Positions 28,429 through 39,752 of a stretch of 64,000 nt of DNA are shown here, one piece after another. Position numbers and translations under genes: made by a program. Origin of the DNA: Vibrio panuliri (GTDB lineage: Bacteria; Pseudomonadota; Gammaproteobacteria; Enterobacterales; Vibrionaceae); NCBI RefSeq assembly GCF_009938205.1, contig NZ_AP019654.1:930001-994000 (forward strand), in the 5' to 3' direction. Below the pieces are notes generated by a model. It worked only from the letters and a program-made list of their open reading frames with translations. It was not told where the DNA came from and searched no databases. Each line of letters begins with the position of its first letter. Within the stretch, counting starts at the first letter, position 1.

Positions 28429-29559
28429 ATGGCAATACGAGTATTAGTCGTTGACGATTCAAGTTTCTTTCGCCGTCGAGTTAGTGAAATCATTAACTCT
28501 GATGCACGATTAGAGGTTATTGATGTAGCCACTAATGGCAAAGAAGCGGTAGAAAAAGCGCTTAAAATCAAGCCAGACGTCATTACGATGGATATTGAAA
28601 TGCCAATTATGGACGGTATCACTGCCGTCCGTGAAATCATGGCATCGAACCCAGTTCCAATCTTGATGTTCTCTTCGTTGACTCATGACGGTGCGAAAGC
28701 AACGCTTGATGCGCTAGACGCTGGCGCATTGGATTTCTTACCGAAAAAATTCGAAGATATTGCTCGCAACCGAGATGAAGCGGTGCAGTTACTTCAACAA
28801 CGTGTGATTCAAATTGCGTCGCGCCGAACCTTTATGCGCCGTCCAGTGGCTCCGCGAGTTGCGCCGGCAAGCACTGCGGAGAGAACGACAACTCGCCCGC
28901 TAACGGGTTCAGTTCAACGTCAGCCTGTTGCTACAGCATCGCGCGCACCAGTTGCGCCGGCACGTTTTAAAGCCACAGGTAAAAAATATCAGCTAACCGC
29001 GATTGGTACCTCTACCGGAGGTCCTGTAGCGCTACAGAAAATTTTGACGAAATTGCCTGTCAACTATCCGCACCCAATCGTACTGATTCAGCACATGCCA
29101 GCGACCTTTACCGCAGCGTTTGCGAGTCGTTTGAACTCGCTGTGCAAGATTCAAGTCAAAGAAGCGGCTGACGGTGATGTGCTGCAAGCAGGGGTCGCTT
29201 ATCTAGCGCCAGGCGGTAAGCAGATGATGATTGACGGCCGTGCCGGTAGTGCAAAACTGCGCATCATTGATGGTGGCGACCGCATGAACTACAAACCTTG
29301 TGTGGATGTGACTTTCGGTAGTGCCGCAAAAATTTACGGCGACAAAGTTTTGTCAATGGTGCTAACAGGCATGGGTGCTGATGGTCGAGAAGGCGCACGT
29401 ATGCTGAAAAATGCGGGTGCGACCATTTGGGCGCAAGACGAAGAAAGCTGTGTTGTATATGGTATGCCTCAAGCAGTGGCAAAAGAGGGGATTTCCTCAG
29501 AAGATCTTCCTCTCGATCGAATTGCTGAACGTATGCTAGTCGAAGTTGGCCTAGCATAG
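28429..29559 (+). CDS. cheB: Chemotaxis protein-glutamate methylesterase CheB
   Basis: Receiver-controlled methylesterase/deamidase that resets chemoreceptors. The receiver domain (1-125) has phospho-acceptor Asp55 (ITMDIEMP) and Lys in LPKKF. A linker rich in Arg, Ala and Pro leads to the catalytic domain starting [13 protein letters not shown] (nucleophile Ser), with [13 protein letters not shown] (His) and [12 protein letters not shown] (Asp). Length is 376 residues. The ATG follows AAGGATACAC. It is followed 10 bp later by parC. Confidence 0.97.
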   Translation: MAIRVLVVDDSSFFRRRVSEIINSDARLEVIDVATNGKEAVEKALKIKPDVITMDIEMPIMDGITAVREIMASNPVPILMFSSLTHDGAKATLDALDAGALDFLPKKFEDIARNRDEAVQLLQQRVIQIASRRTFMRRPVAPRVAPASTAERTTTRPLTGSVQRQPVATASRAPVAPARFKATGKKYQLTAIGTSTGGPVALQKILTKLPVNYPHPIVLIQHMPATFTAAFASRLNSLCKIQVKEAADGDVLQAGVAYLAPGGKQMMIDGRAGSAKLRIIDGGDRMNYKPCVDVTFGSAAKIYGDKVLSMVLTGMGADGREGARMLKNAGATIWAQDEESCVVYGMPQAVAKEGISSEDLPLDRIAERMLVEVGLA

Positions 29560-29569
29560 AGGTAAGGCT

Positions 29570-30338
29570 ATGATCGTATGGAGTATTGCAAACCAAAAGG
29601 GTGGCGTTGGTAAAACCACGACAACCATTACCCTTGCCGGTTTGCTTAGCAAGCAAGGTAAAAAAGTACTGTTGGTTGATACTGACCCTCATGGTTCTTT
29701 AACCACTTATTTGGGTTTTGATTCGGACAGTGTGCCTTCTAGCTTGTTTGATCTATTTCAACTCAAAGAGTTTACCGAACATACGGTAACCCCCTTGATT
29801 ATGGATAGTGATATTCCTGGTATTGATATTATTCCTGCGCATATGTCACTGGCGACGCTTGACCGAGTTATGGGCAATCGCAGTGGTATGGGACTGATCC
29901 TTAAGCGAGCATTGATGGCTATTAAGGATCAGTACGACTATGTGCTGATTGATTGTCCGCCAATCTTAGGCGTGATGATGGTCAACGCTTTGGCTGCCAG
30001 CAATCGTATTTTGATACCAGTACAAACCGAGTTCCTCGCAATGAAAGGCTTGGAGCGAATGGTACGTACACTCGCGATCATGCAAAAGTCACGCAGTAAG
30101 CCATTTAAAGTAACGATAGTGCCAACAATGTACGACAAGCGTACACGAGCGTCGTTACAGACATTGCAACAGCTTAAGAAAGATTACCCGAATCAAGTCT
30201 GGTCATCTGCAGTGCCAATCGATACCAAATTTAGAGACGCGAGTCTGAAGCATTTACCCGTCTCTCATTTTGCATCAGGAAGCCGCGGCGTGTTTGCTTA
30301 CAAGCAACTGTTACTGCACTTAGAGAGGCTTGCGATCG

Positions 30339-30346
<8 letters not shown>
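29570..30346 (+). CDS. parC: Polar chemotaxis ParA-like ATPase ParC
   Basis: ParA/Soj-family ATPase (258 residues) with KGGVGKTTTTITLAGLL, LVDTDPHGSLTTYLG and VLIDCPPILG. It is encoded inside a chemotaxis operon rather than beside a ParB gene or centromere. In Vibrio this protein (ParC) is recruited by the pole organiser HubP and positions chemotaxis arrays for inheritance at division. Its stop overlaps parP by 8 bp. The name ParC comes from gene position between cheB and parP and should not be confused with topoisomerase IV ParC. Confidence 0.9.
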
Positions 30347-31394
<1,048 letters not shown>

Positions 31395-31429
31395 ATATGT
31401 GCCCTAAACAGGCTAAAAGAGGATAAGGT

Positions 31430-31924
31430 ATGTCTCAAACTAGCGAACTTGAAGTGAGAAAAGAGAACTCAAATGATGAAGTACTTCAGTGGGTGACGTT
31501 CCAACTTGAGGAAGAAACCTACGGCATCAACGTGATGCAAGTACGCGAAGTTCTACGCTACACAGAAATCGCTCCGGTTCCAGGCGCGCCAGACTACGTT
31601 CTAGGTATTATTAACCTACGTGGTAACGTTGTGACTGTAATCGACACACGTTCGCGCTTTGGTTTAATGGAAGGCGAAATCACTGACAACACTCGTATTA
31701 TTGTTATCGAGTCTGAACATCAAGTGATTGGTATTCTTGTTGATAGCGTAGCTGAAGTGGTTTACTTGCGTTCATCTGAAATTGATACCACGCCAAGTGT
31801 TGGTACTGATGAAAGCGCCAAGTTCATCCAAGGTGTGAGCAACCGTGATGGTAAGCTATTGATCTTGGTTGATTTGAACAAGCTTCTTTCTGATGAAGAA
31901 TGGGATGAAATGGCTCATCTATAA
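31430..31924 (+). CDS. cheW: Chemotaxis coupling protein CheW
   Basis: A 164-residue adaptor linking chemoreceptors to CheA. It shows the two-SH3-lobe pattern: VTFQLEEETYGINVMQVREVLRY, then GAPDYVLGIINLRGNVVTVIDTR with the conserved NLRG, and VDSVAEVVYLRSSEI. AAAAGAGGATAAGGT precedes the ATG. It is followed by a DUF2802 gene with TAATG overlap. Confidence 0.97.
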   Translation: MSQTSELEVRKENSNDEVLQWVTFQLEEETYGINVMQVREVLRYTEIAPVPGAPDYVLGIINLRGNVVTVIDTRSRFGLMEGEITDNTRIIVIESEHQVIGILVDSVAEVVYLRSSEIDTTPSVGTDESAKFIQGVSNRDGKLLILVDLNKLLSDEEWDEMAHL

Positions 31925-32415
31925 TGGATACTAGCTGGATGTTTAATGCGCCTGTAATGGCAGGCGTGGTTGCGTTTATATTCTTGGTGTTTGTGTTTAG
32001 TGTGTTACGCCTAAAATCAGCGCAAAGAAAAGCAGCCGAGCAAGCAAGACAGCAGCATCGACACTTAGATCGAGAGTTACAGAAAGCAAACAAGCAACTG
32101 TTAGAAGTACGCTCTGTTGTGGTTGGACTCGGTCAGCGAGTGAGTGAGCAAGAAGATATTATCCAACACCTTCTTGAGCGAATTAAAGACCTTGAGCAGG
32201 CTGATGGTGATGGCAGACTCTACTCTCGTGCCAGTAAGATGGTGCAACTCGGTGCTGACTTAAATGAGTTGATCGAAGAGTGTGAACTGCCAAAAGCAGA
32301 AGCTGAACTTATGCTGTCTCTACAGAATAAGTTGGCCGGTCGAGAGAAAATTCCGCCGCTGGAAGGCATGCCAGAGCAGTCAGCTAAGCATCGGCGAACC
32401 CGATCAAACCGATAA
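31924..32415 (+). CDS. DUF2802 single-pass membrane coiled-coil protein
   Basis: A 163-residue protein with an N-terminal membrane anchor (about residues 8-25, VMAGVVAFIFLVFVFSVL), a cytoplasmic coiled coil (about 32-85) and a C-terminal helical part. This is the DUF2802 pattern, regularly found downstream of cheW in Vibrio and Pseudomonas. Its ATG overlaps the cheW stop, so it is very likely co-translated with the chemotaxis operon, but no biochemical role is known to me. A terminator follows at once. Confidence 0.85.
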   Translation: MDTSWMFNAPVMAGVVAFIFLVFVFSVLRLKSAQRKAAEQARQQHRHLDRELQKANKQLLEVRSVVVGLGQRVSEQEDIIQHLLERIKDLEQADGDGRLYSRASKMVQLGADLNELIEECELPKAEAELMLSLQNKLAGREKIPPLEGMPEQSAKHRRTRSNR

Positions 32416-32419
32416 TCCC

Positions 32420-32445
32420 AAAGGATGCTATATGCATCCTTTTTT
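32420..32445 (+). terminator. Terminator of the flagellar/chemotaxis operon
   Basis: AAAGGATGC pairs with GCATCCTTT around TATAT, followed by a T run, 4 bp after the last stop. It separates the flhA-DUF2802 run from the ccm operon. Confidence 0.9.
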
Positions 32446-32629
32446 ATTGCTTACCATCTGATTTATGTCGCATTGTTTTCTAATGTGAACAGGTGGTGTG
32501 ACTTAATGCATAATGTGATTAATTATTAACAACTTCTTACGTAGTTTCGTGATTCGTAAAGCTCTATCACTATGTTGTCGAAAAGCGCCTGTGATAATAT
32601 AAGCGTCTAAATCTCTATTGTGGTTGCCA

Positions 32630-33250
32630 ATGCTAGAAGTAAAACAATTAACAGCAATTCGTGACGAAAGAATTTTGTTCGAGTCTCTGTCTTTTTCCAT
32701 AGATAGCGGCGAACTAGTGCAAATTGAGGGGCGCAACGGTACAGGTAAAACCACCTTGTTGCGTATTGTCGCTGGTTTGGGCGACCGTGATGATGGTGAA
32801 ATTTACTGGAACAATGAAAATATTGAGTCCAATCGTGATGGTTATCACCATGATCTACTTTTCCTTGGTCATCAAACGGGTGTTAAACGTGAGTTGACCG
32901 CATACGAAAATCTACGCTTTTATGTTTCGGTACATAACCAGCAAGCGGCAGATAAAGAGACTATCTATCAAGCTCTTGTTAAAGTTGGGCTTGCGGGTCG
33001 AGAAGATGTACCAGTGGCGCAACTGTCTGCTGGGCAACAACGACGCGTGGCGCTTGCTCGTCTGTGGCTGAGTAATCACAAGCTGTGGATCCTTGATGAG
33101 CCTCTGACTGCGATTGATAAGCAGGGGGTTAAAGTTTTAGAAGCCTTGTTTCTCAATCATGCTGAACAAGGTGGGATTGTTGTGTTAACCACTCACCAAG
33201 ATATGTTTGCTGACAACCCTAAACTACGCAAAATCAAATTAGGTGGTTAA
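32630..33250 (+). CDS. ccmA: Cytochrome c maturation ABC ATPase CcmA
   Basis: ATPase of the CcmABCD complex that releases holo-CcmE. Walker [12 protein letters not shown], signature [14 protein letters not shown] and Walker B LWILDEP are present. Length is 206 residues from ATG 32630; an in-frame GTG four codons earlier is possible but not needed. It is the first gene of a tightly packed ccmABCDEFGHI operon. The 184-bp upstream spacer after the terminator presumably holds the promoter. Confidence 0.97.
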   Translation: MLEVKQLTAIRDERILFESLSFSIDSGELVQIEGRNGTGKTTLLRIVAGLGDRDDGEIYWNNENIESNRDGYHHDLLFLGHQTGVKRELTAYENLRFYVSVHNQQAADKETIYQALVKVGLAGREDVPVAQLSAGQQRRVALARLWLSNHKLWILDEPLTAIDKQGVKVLEALFLNHAEQGGIVVLTTHQDMFADNPKLRKIKLGG

Positions 33251-33252
33251 CT

Positions 33253-33921
33253 GTGCTGGCTATAATGAATAACGTCATTCGTCGAGAGTTACTGATAGCG
33301 TATCGACGCCAAGCGGATATTTTTAACCCACTTTGGTTCTTTATTATTGTGATCACGCTGTTTCCGCTCAGTATTGGCCCAGAGCCTAATCTACTAGCGC
33401 GAATTGCAGCGGGGATTGTTTGGGTTGCTGCGTTACTGTCTGCTTTGCTTTCGTTAGAGCGACTGTTTCGTGATGACTATCAAGATGGCGCACTTGAGCA
33501 GATGATGTTGATGCCAATTCCGTTGCCTTTAGTGGTGATGTCGAAAGTGATTGCTCACTGGCTGCTTACTGGGTTACCGCTGATTATTATCAGCCCGTTG
33601 CTCGCCATCTTGCTTTCACTTGATTTCAATACTTGGTTGGCCGTGATCCTAACTTTGTTAATTGGCACGCCAACGCTAAGTTTTATAGGGGCAATTGGTG
33701 TTGCACTCACCGTCGGTTTACAAAAAGGTGGTGTGTTGCTGAGTTTGCTGATTTTACCTCTCTATATACCGATTTTAATTTTTGCTACATCGGCGATTGA
33801 TGCGGCATCGCTTGGTATGGCGTATAACGGGCAATTAGCGATTTTGGGGGCAATGTTTATGGGAGCATTGACCCTAACGCCATTTGCAATTAGCGCGGCT
33901 TTAAGAGTAAGTGTTAATTAG
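33253..33921 (+). CDS. ccmB: Heme exporter membrane protein CcmB
   Basis: A 222-residue inner-membrane partner of CcmA with six hydrophobic segments. It begins with the characteristic N-terminus RRELLIAYRRQADIFNPLWFFIIV and includes LERLFRDDYQDGALEQMML. GTG 33253 with AGGTGG 6 nt upstream is taken as the start, 2 bp after the ccmA stop; ATG 33265 is an alternative. Confidence 0.96.
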   Translation: MLAIMNNVIRRELLIAYRRQADIFNPLWFFIIVITLFPLSIGPEPNLLARIAAGIVWVAALLSALLSLERLFRDDYQDGALEQMMLMPIPLPLVVMSKVIAHWLLTGLPLIIISPLLAILLSLDFNTWLAVILTLLIGTPTLSFIGAIGVALTVGLQKGGVLLSLLILPLYIPILIFATSAIDAASLGMAYNGQLAILGAMFMGALTLTPFAISAALRVSVN

Positions 33922-34028
33922 TTGTTTTCGATCAAGCACGATTTTTTCCCAGTATATAAATTACAACGCTACTAAATACCGAGAGACCTTCTACTCGGTA
34001 ACTAATGAAGTAAAGAGTGAGACCGACA

Positions 34029-34781
34029 ATGTGGAAATGGCTCCATCCATATGCAAAGCCTGAGTCAGCCTACCGCTTATGCGGAAAATTGCTGCCATGG
34101 TTTTCGATACTAGCCTTCGCTTGCCTTTTAATAGGCACTGTGTGGGGGTTAGCGTTTGCACCTTCTGATTATCAACAAGGCGACAGTTTTAGGATCATCT
34201 ACATTCATGTGCCGTCGGCTATTTGGTCGATGGGGGTATATATGTCAATGGCAATCGCTGCTTTTATTGGATTGGTTTGGCAAATCCGCATTTCGGATAT
34301 GGCAGCCTTGGCAATGGCGCCTATTGGCGCAGTGTTTACGTTTATCGCGCTTTTAACTGGTGCGATTTGGGGTAAACCTATGTGGGGTGCATGGTGGGTA
34401 TGGGACGCTCGCTTGACTTCAGAGCTGATTCTACTGTTCTTGTACCTTGGCGTTATCGCGCTCTACCATGCTTTTGATGACCAAAAAACCGCTGCAAAAG
34501 CCGCAGGTATTCTGGCGATTGTTGGTGTGATCAATCTGCCTATCATCCACTTTTCAGTCGAGTGGTGGAACACGCTGCACCAAGGTGCGACGATCACTAA
34601 GTTTGATAAACCCTCGATCTCTAATGACATGTTGTGGCCACTACTGCTCAACATTTTCGGTTTTGCCTTTTTCTTTGGTGCTCTAACTTTAGTTCGTCTA
34701 CGTAACGAAATTATAAGTAAAGAGAGCCACCGTCCTTGGGTGATAGAGATGTCGACCCGACTAACTCAGAGAGGTAATTAA
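34029..34781 (+). CDS. ccmC: Heme handling protein CcmC
   Basis: Six-span membrane protein that loads heme onto CcmE. The WWD signature WGKPMWGAWWVWDARLTSEL is present, with conserved His residues in IIYIHVPSAIWSMG and the later LPIIHFSVEWWNTLHQG. ATG 34029 (MWKWLHPYAK, 250 residues) matches E. coli CcmC; a GTG four codons upstream is less likely. The 107-bp gap after ccmB shows no terminator. Confidence 0.97.
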   Translation: MWKWLHPYAKPESAYRLCGKLLPWFSILAFACLLIGTVWGLAFAPSDYQQGDSFRIIYIHVPSAIWSMGVYMSMAIAAFIGLVWQIRISDMAALAMAPIGAVFTFIALLTGAIWGKPMWGAWWVWDARLTSELILLFLYLGVIALYHAFDDQKTAAKAAGILAIVGVINLPIIHFSVEWWNTLHQGATITKFDKPSISNDMLWPLLLNIFGFAFFFGALTLVRLRNEIISKESHRPWVIEMSTRLTQRGN

Positions 34782-34783
34782 TC

Positions 34784-34990
34784 ATGCATTTTGAATCTTT
34801 GGGTGATTTTTTTGCAATGGGTGGCTACGCAGGTTATGTGTGGAGTGCATTCGGCATTACTTTTTTCGTGATGATTGCGCTGCTGGTCAGCAGTGTGCGA
34901 CGTCACAAAGCACTACTGAACGATGTTCAGGATAAAGTGGCTCGTCAAGCGCGTATTGATGCGGCCAAGAATTTGGAGAACACGCTATGA
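34784..34990 (+). CDS. ccmD: CcmD, small membrane component of heme export complex
   Basis: A 68-residue single-span protein with the CcmD pattern: [15 protein letters not shown] followed by a membrane segment and a basic cytoplasmic tail. It lies 2 bp after ccmC and overlaps ccmE by 4 bp. It is needed to release holo-CcmE from the CcmABC complex. Confidence 0.95.
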   Translation: MHFESLGDFFAMGGYAGYVWSAFGITFFVMIALLVSSVRRHKALLNDVQDKVARQARIDAAKNLENTL

Positions 34991-35472
34991 ACCCAAGACG
35001 TAAAAAGAGGCTCGCTATTGTTCTAGCCATTTTGCTTGGCATTGGCTCAACGGTTGGTTTAATGATCTATGCTTTAGGCCAAAATATGGACTTATTCTAT
35101 ACCCCGACTGAGTTGGTTCAGGGTAAGCCAGATGGCTCAAAACCTGAAGTCGGTCAGCGCTTGCGTATTGGTGGTATGGTTACGGTAGGGTCTGTTGTAC
35201 GCGATCCTGAATCGTTGCGTGTTTCCTTCCAATTGCATGATGTCGGCCCGAATGTCACGGTTGTCTACGATGGCATCTTGCCAGACCTTTTCCGCGAAGG
35301 GCAGGGCATTGTTGCTCAAGGTGTGTTGGTTGATGCGACAACCGTAGAGGCGTTTGAGGTACTCGCTAAGCATGATGAAGAGTACATGCCACCTGAAATT
35401 GCTGAAGCGATGGAAAAATCGCACACGCCACTTGAATACTCAAATGAACAGAAACAAGGAAGCAGTCAATGA
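34987..35472 (+). CDS. ccmE: Heme chaperone CcmE
   Basis: Periplasmic, membrane-anchored heme chaperone. After an N-terminal anchor (about 9-30) comes the beta-barrel domain. The covalent heme-binding His is His129 in [12 protein letters not shown], with Tyr133 as the usual axial ligand. Length is 161 residues. ATGA overlaps at both ends tie it to ccmD and ccmF. Confidence 0.97.
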   Translation: MNPRRKKRLAIVLAILLGIGSTVGLMIYALGQNMDLFYTPTELVQGKPDGSKPEVGQRLRIGGMVTVGSVVRDPESLRVSFQLHDVGPNVTVVYDGILPDLFREGQGIVAQGVLVDATTVEAFEVLAKHDEEYMPPEIAEAMEKSHTPLEYSNEQKQGSSQ

Positions 35473-37427
35473 TTGCAGAAATCGGCCATTTTGCACTGAT
35501 CGTATCGCTTGCGATGGCAGTGCTGCTGAGTATCCTGCCTTTGGTAGGTGCTTCCAAAAACAATACTCTTTTGATGAACACAGCCCGTCCTCTCTCTTGG
35601 GGGATGTTCTTGCTGCTCGCGCTGTCATTCGCGATTTTGCTGTGGGCGTTTTACACAAATGACTTTACGCTTAATTACGTTGCCAGCAACTCCAATACTC
35701 AGTTGCCATGGTATTACCGCTTAACAGCCGTCTGGGGCGCGCATGAAGGCTCGCTACTGCTTTGGGTGTTAATTCAAGCAGCGTGGACTGTGGCGGTGGC
35801 GACTTTTAGCCGTGGGATGCCACAAGAGTCGGTTGCTCGCGTATTAGCGGTCATGGGGATGATCAGTGTCGGCTTCTTGCTGTTTATTATCCTCACTTCA
35901 AACCCGTTCTTACGTACTCTGCCATTTTTCCCTGTCGACGGACGCGACCTTAACCCATTGTTGCAAGACCCGGGTCTGATTATTCACCCGCCTATGTTGT
36001 ACATGGGTTATGTTGGGTTCTCTGTTGCGTTTTCATTCGCGATTGCATCGTTAATGACAGGCCGTCTTGATACGGCATGGGCTCGTTGGTCTCGTCCTTG
36101 GACTACAGCGGCTTGGTTATTTTTAACACTTGGTATCGCACTAGGTTCATGGTGGGCATATTACGAACTTGGCTGGGGTGGCTGGTGGTTCTGGGATCCA
36201 GTAGAAAACGCCTCATTTATGCCTTGGTTGGCAGGTACGGCGCTGATGCACTCATTAGCAGTGACGGAAAAACGCGGTACCTTTAAAGCATGGACCGTGC
36301 TTCTCGCAATCTCGGCATTCTCATTGAGCTTGCTCGGCACGTTTTTGGTGCGTTCAGGTATTTTGGTTTCAGTACACGCGTTTGCCTCGGATCCATCGCG
36401 CGGTATGTTTATCCTAGGTTTCCTAGTGTTTGTTATTGGTGGTTCACTATTGCTGTTTGCCGTGAAAGGCGCGGCAGTACGTGCCCGTGGTAACTTCGAC
36501 TTGGTATCACGTGAAAACGCGTTACTGGCGAACAACGTGCTATTGATGGCTGGTCTAGTGGTCGTTTTGGTGGGGACTCTGCTACCTTTGGTCCATAAGC
36601 AAATTGGCCTTGGTTCGGTTTCAATCGGTGCACCTTTCTTCGATATGCTGTTTGCATGGCTAATGATCCCATTCTCATTTGTGTTGGGTATTGGGCCGCT
36701 AATTCGTTGGAAGCGCGATAACCTCTCTAGCCTAGCGAAACCTATGCTGGTCTCTGGTGTTATCTCGATTGTTCTCGCAGGACTGTTGAACTGGATGTTC
36801 TCTGATTACTTCGTCTTTATGACCTACCTAGGATGGTTAATGGCGATGTGGATTGTTGTTCTCCACTGTTTCGAGCTGCATGAGCGTGCAACGCATCGCC
36901 ATAGTTTCTTCACCGGTGTGCGTAAGTTGCAACGTAGCCACTGGGCAATGATGCTAGGTCATATCGGTTTGGCTGTGTCGATCATTGGTATCGCAATGGT
37001 ACAAACACACAGTATTGAGCGTGATGTTCGCTTGGCACCTGGGGATAACTTCCAGCTGGAAGAGTACAATTTCTACTTCTCAGGTGTGCGAGATAAAGAT
37101 GGTCCTAACTACGATGGTTACATTGCGGACTTTGAAATCACTCTTGATGGCAAGTACATCAACACGCTTCACGCTGAGAAGCGCTTCTACCGTACTGCTC
37201 GCTCGATGATGACCGAAGCGGCGATTGACCGCAGTATCACGCGTGATCTCTATGTTGCAATGGGTGACCGCCTTGATGACAACAAGTCTTGGGCGGTGCG
37301 TATTTACTATAAACCATTTGTAAACTGGATTTGGGCTGGTTCGATTATCATGTCACTAGGCGGCGCACTGGCTATTAGTGATAGACGTTACCGCTTCAGA
37401 AAAAACGCTAACAAGCAGGAGGCATAA
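35469..37427 (+). CDS. ccmF: Cytochrome c heme lyase subunit CcmF
   Basis: Large polytopic protein (652 residues) that transfers heme from CcmE to apocytochrome. It carries the WWD domain [19 protein letters not shown] near residues 236-254, the flanking periplasmic motif [13 protein letters not shown] and later conserved His in LLPLVHKQ. About 15 hydrophobic segments and a C-terminal periplasmic loop precede the last span. It overlaps ccmE by ATGA and abuts ccmG. Confidence 0.97.
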   Translation: MIAEIGHFALIVSLAMAVLLSILPLVGASKNNTLLMNTARPLSWGMFLLLALSFAILLWAFYTNDFTLNYVASNSNTQLPWYYRLTAVWGAHEGSLLLWVLIQAAWTVAVATFSRGMPQESVARVLAVMGMISVGFLLFIILTSNPFLRTLPFFPVDGRDLNPLLQDPGLIIHPPMLYMGYVGFSVAFSFAIASLMTGRLDTAWARWSRPWTTAAWLFLTLGIALGSWWAYYELGWGGWWFWDPVENASFMPWLAGTALMHSLAVTEKRGTFKAWTVLLAISAFSLSLLGTFLVRSGILVSVHAFASDPSRGMFILGFLVFVIGGSLLLFAVKGAAVRARGNFDLVSRENALLANNVLLMAGLVVVLVGTLLPLVHKQIGLGSVSIGAPFFDMLFAWLMIPFSFVLGIGPLIRWKRDNLSSLAKPMLVSGVISIVLAGLLNWMFSDYFVFMTYLGWLMAMWIVVLHCFELHERATHRHSFFTGVRKLQRSHWAMMLGHIGLAVSIIGIAMVQTHSIERDVRLAPGDNFQLEEYNFYFSGVRDKDGPNYDGYIADFEITLDGKYINTLHAEKRFYRTARSMMTEAAIDRSITRDLYVAMGDRLDDNKSWAVRIYYKPFVNWIWAGSIIMSLGGALAISDRRYRFRKNANKQEA

Positions 37428-37982
37428 ATGAATAAGAAGTTTTTATTTATCCCACTGATCGCATTTTTAGGTTTAGTGGCGGTATTTATGACTCAGTTGG
37501 TGCGCAACTCAGAAGGCGACGACCCAACGAAGTTAGAGTCCGTTTTGGTAGGAAAAACCGTCCCTGAGTTCCGACTAGAAGATCTTGCAGAGCCGGGTAA
37601 GCTCTATGACCAATCGATCTTTAAGGGTGAGCCTTTACTGTTGAATGTATGGGCGACTTGGTGTCCAACCTGTTATGCCGAACACCAGTATCTTAATGAG
37701 TTAGCCAATGAAGGCGTCAAAATCATTGGTTTAAACTACAAAGATCATCGTGATAAAGCGGTCGGTTGGTTAAATGATTTAGGCAATCCTTATCTGATTA
37801 GCTTGTTCGATGGAAACGGCATGCTTGGATTGGATCTCGGTGTCTATGGTGCACCGGAGACTTTCTTGATCGATGCTAATGGTGTGATCCGTTACCGCCA
37901 TGTTGGTGATGTAAACCCACGTAACTGGAAAGAGAAACTCGAGCCAATGTACTTAGAGATGGTAGCGGAGGCGAAGAAATGA
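37428..37982 (+). CDS. ccmG: Thioredoxin-like thiol reductant CcmG/DsbE
   Basis: Membrane-anchored periplasmic thioredoxin that reduces apocytochrome CXXCH cysteines. The N-terminal anchor is about residues 5-24 and the active site is WCPTC (Cys79, Cys82) within NVWATWCPTCYAEH. The cis-Pro region is GVYGAPETFLI. Length is 184 residues. It directly follows ccmF and overlaps ccmH by 4 bp. Confidence 0.97.
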   Translation: MNKKFLFIPLIAFLGLVAVFMTQLVRNSEGDDPTKLESVLVGKTVPEFRLEDLAEPGKLYDQSIFKGEPLLLNVWATWCPTCYAEHQYLNELANEGVKIIGLNYKDHRDKAVGWLNDLGNPYLISLFDGNGMLGLDLGVYGAPETFLIDANGVIRYRHVGDVNPRNWKEKLEPMYLEMVAEAKK

Positions 37983-38455
37983 AGAAGTGGATGATTGCGC
38001 TATTCGCGGCAATGACATTTTCTCTAGCAGCACACGCAGCGATTGAGGTATACGAGTTTGATACTTTACAACAAGAGGAACAGTTTAAAGAGCTGGGTCA
38101 TACTCTGCGTTGTCCAAAATGTCAAAACAACACCATCGCGGACTCAAATGCGGAACTGGCTCAAGATCTTCGTCATAAAGTGTACGAGATGACCAAAGAT
38201 GGTAAGTCTAAGGATGAGATTGTGGATTACATGATTGACCGTTACGGCAATTTTGTTACCTACAACCCGCCATTTACACTGGCAACTTCAATTTTATGGT
38301 TGGGACCATTAGGTGTTGTACTGCTTGGCTTTGGGCTTATTATCATCCGTAGCCGCAAAGCGAAGCAGGTGGACGTTGACGATAAATGGGATCAAGACAA
38401 AGAACAGCGCCTAAAAGCGCTACTCGATGAAGAGAACGACGGAGATAAGCAGTAA
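37979..38455 (+). CDS. ccmH: Cytochrome c maturation thiol protein CcmH
   Basis: A 158-residue periplasmic protein with a signal peptide (cleaved near AAHA) and the LRCPKCQNN motif (Cys45, Cys48), which forms mixed disulphides with apocytochrome. A C-terminal membrane segment ends in RSRKAK. In E. coli CcmH is a fusion with the CcmI-type TPR domain; here the two are separate genes, ccmH and ccmI. Confidence 0.95.
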   Translation: MKKWMIALFAAMTFSLAAHAAIEVYEFDTLQQEEQFKELGHTLRCPKCQNNTIADSNAELAQDLRHKVYEMTKDGKSKDEIVDYMIDRYGNFVTYNPPFTLATSILWLGPLGVVLLGFGLIIIRSRKAKQVDVDDKWDQDKEQRLKALLDEENDGDKQ

Positions 38456-39672
38456 TGACTCTATTTTGGATTGCTTCAATCGTTCTTATTGCACTGAGCG
38501 GTGTGATGATCGCGTTGCCTTTTATCAAAAAGAAAGAGAACAACGACGCCGCTTTGCGTGATGAACTCAATAAAGCCTTGTACAAAGATCGTCTATCTGA
38601 GCTTGAAGAAGAAACCGAAGAAGGCTTAGTTGAAAACCAGCAAGAATTGATTGATGACCTCAAACAGTCTTTGCTAGATGACATTCCTTCCGAAAAGCAC
38701 GTTTCGGAGAGTGCAGCATTAAACCCTTGGGTTGTGATTGTGCCGTCTATGTTGTTGACGATTGCAATGAGCTATGGGTTGTACGCCAAGTTTGGCGCAG
38801 CAGATGATGTGGCGCAGTGGCAACAGGTATCTTCAAACCTTCCTGCTTTGTCGAAAAAGCTAATGTCGCCTGAAGGGGCAGCGTTAAGCGACGATGAGAT
38901 GCAAGATTTGACTCTGGCGTTGCGTACCCGTTTGCATGTAGAGCCTAAAGATGCCACTGGCTGGCTTCTGCTTGGGCGTATTGCACTGGCAAATCGTGAT
39001 ATTGATACGGCGATCGGCGCAATGAACAAGGCATATACCCTTAAAAATGATGACCCAGACATCATGTTGGGTTATGCGCAAGCTTTGATGCTCTCTCAAG
39101 ATCCTGTCGATCAAGATACCGCTCGTGCGACCTTGGGTAAACTGGTTCAACGCAACTATATGGATGTGCGTGTATTCTCCTTGTTGGCATTTGATGCCTA
39201 CGAGCGCAAGGACTTTGCCGCTGCCGTGCGTTATTGGAGCATTATGCAGCAGATGATTGGTCCACAAGATGAACGCTATGAAATGCTTGGTCGTAGTATC
39301 GAAAACGCTCAGAAGCAAATGGGGATTGCGCCAAGTGATGCTAAATCAGTTTCTGTAAGCATCAATCTTGCGCCACAAGTTACTGCTAGCCCTGACGCGG
39401 CTTTGATTGTCTCTGTGCATAACGCTGACGGTTCACCGGTTCCTGTGGCTGCGGCTCGTTATCCACTCGGTACATTCCCGCGTACGGTTGTGCTTGATGA
39501 TGGCAATAGCATGATGCAAGGACAAAAGCTGTCTCAGCTTGAAGGTTATGTTGTTCGCGTTCGAATCGATAACGATGGCAATGTCGCGACAAAAGAGGGC
39601 GACTGGTACGGAGAGAGCTCAGCAGCTAAAATGGGAGAAGCGGTTGAGGTTACGATTGATAAGCAGTATTAA
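38455..39672 (+). CDS. ccmI: Cytochrome c apoprotein chaperone CcmI
   Basis: A 405-residue protein with two N-terminal membrane segments (about 1-22 and 92-110) flanking a cytoplasmic coiled coil, then a periplasmic TPR region (about 150-290, for example WLLLGRIALANRDIDTAIGAMNKAYTL). A C-terminal beta-rich domain follows (from about 295), as in the longer CcmI proteins. It presents apocytochrome c to the CcmFH lyase. It overlaps the ccmH stop by one base and ends the operon. Confidence 0.93.
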   Translation: MTLFWIASIVLIALSGVMIALPFIKKKENNDAALRDELNKALYKDRLSELEEETEEGLVENQQELIDDLKQSLLDDIPSEKHVSESAALNPWVVIVPSMLLTIAMSYGLYAKFGAADDVAQWQQVSSNLPALSKKLMSPEGAALSDDEMQDLTLALRTRLHVEPKDATGWLLLGRIALANRDIDTAIGAMNKAYTLKNDDPDIMLGYAQALMLSQDPVDQDTARATLGKLVQRNYMDVRVFSLLAFDAYERKDFAAAVRYWSIMQQMIGPQDERYEMLGRSIENAQKQMGIAPSDAKSVSVSINLAPQVTASPDAALIVSVHNADGSPVPVAAARYPLGTFPRTVVLDDGNSMMQGQKLSQLEGYVVRVRIDNDGNVATKEGDWYGESSAAKMGEAVEVTIDKQY

Positions 39673-39711
39673 TAAGCAAGAGTATTAATATAACTGAAAA
39701 ATCAGTACACT

Positions 39712-39737
39712 AAGGCCGGATATTCACCGGCCTTTTT
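39712..39737 (+). terminator. Terminator of the ccm operon
   Basis: AAGGCCGG pairs with CCGGCCTT around a 7-nt loop followed by TTT, 40 bp after the ccmI stop and 15 bp before mlaA. The T run is short, so some read-through into mlaA is possible. Confidence 0.82.
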
Positions 39738-39752
39738 CATGGAATAGCAATA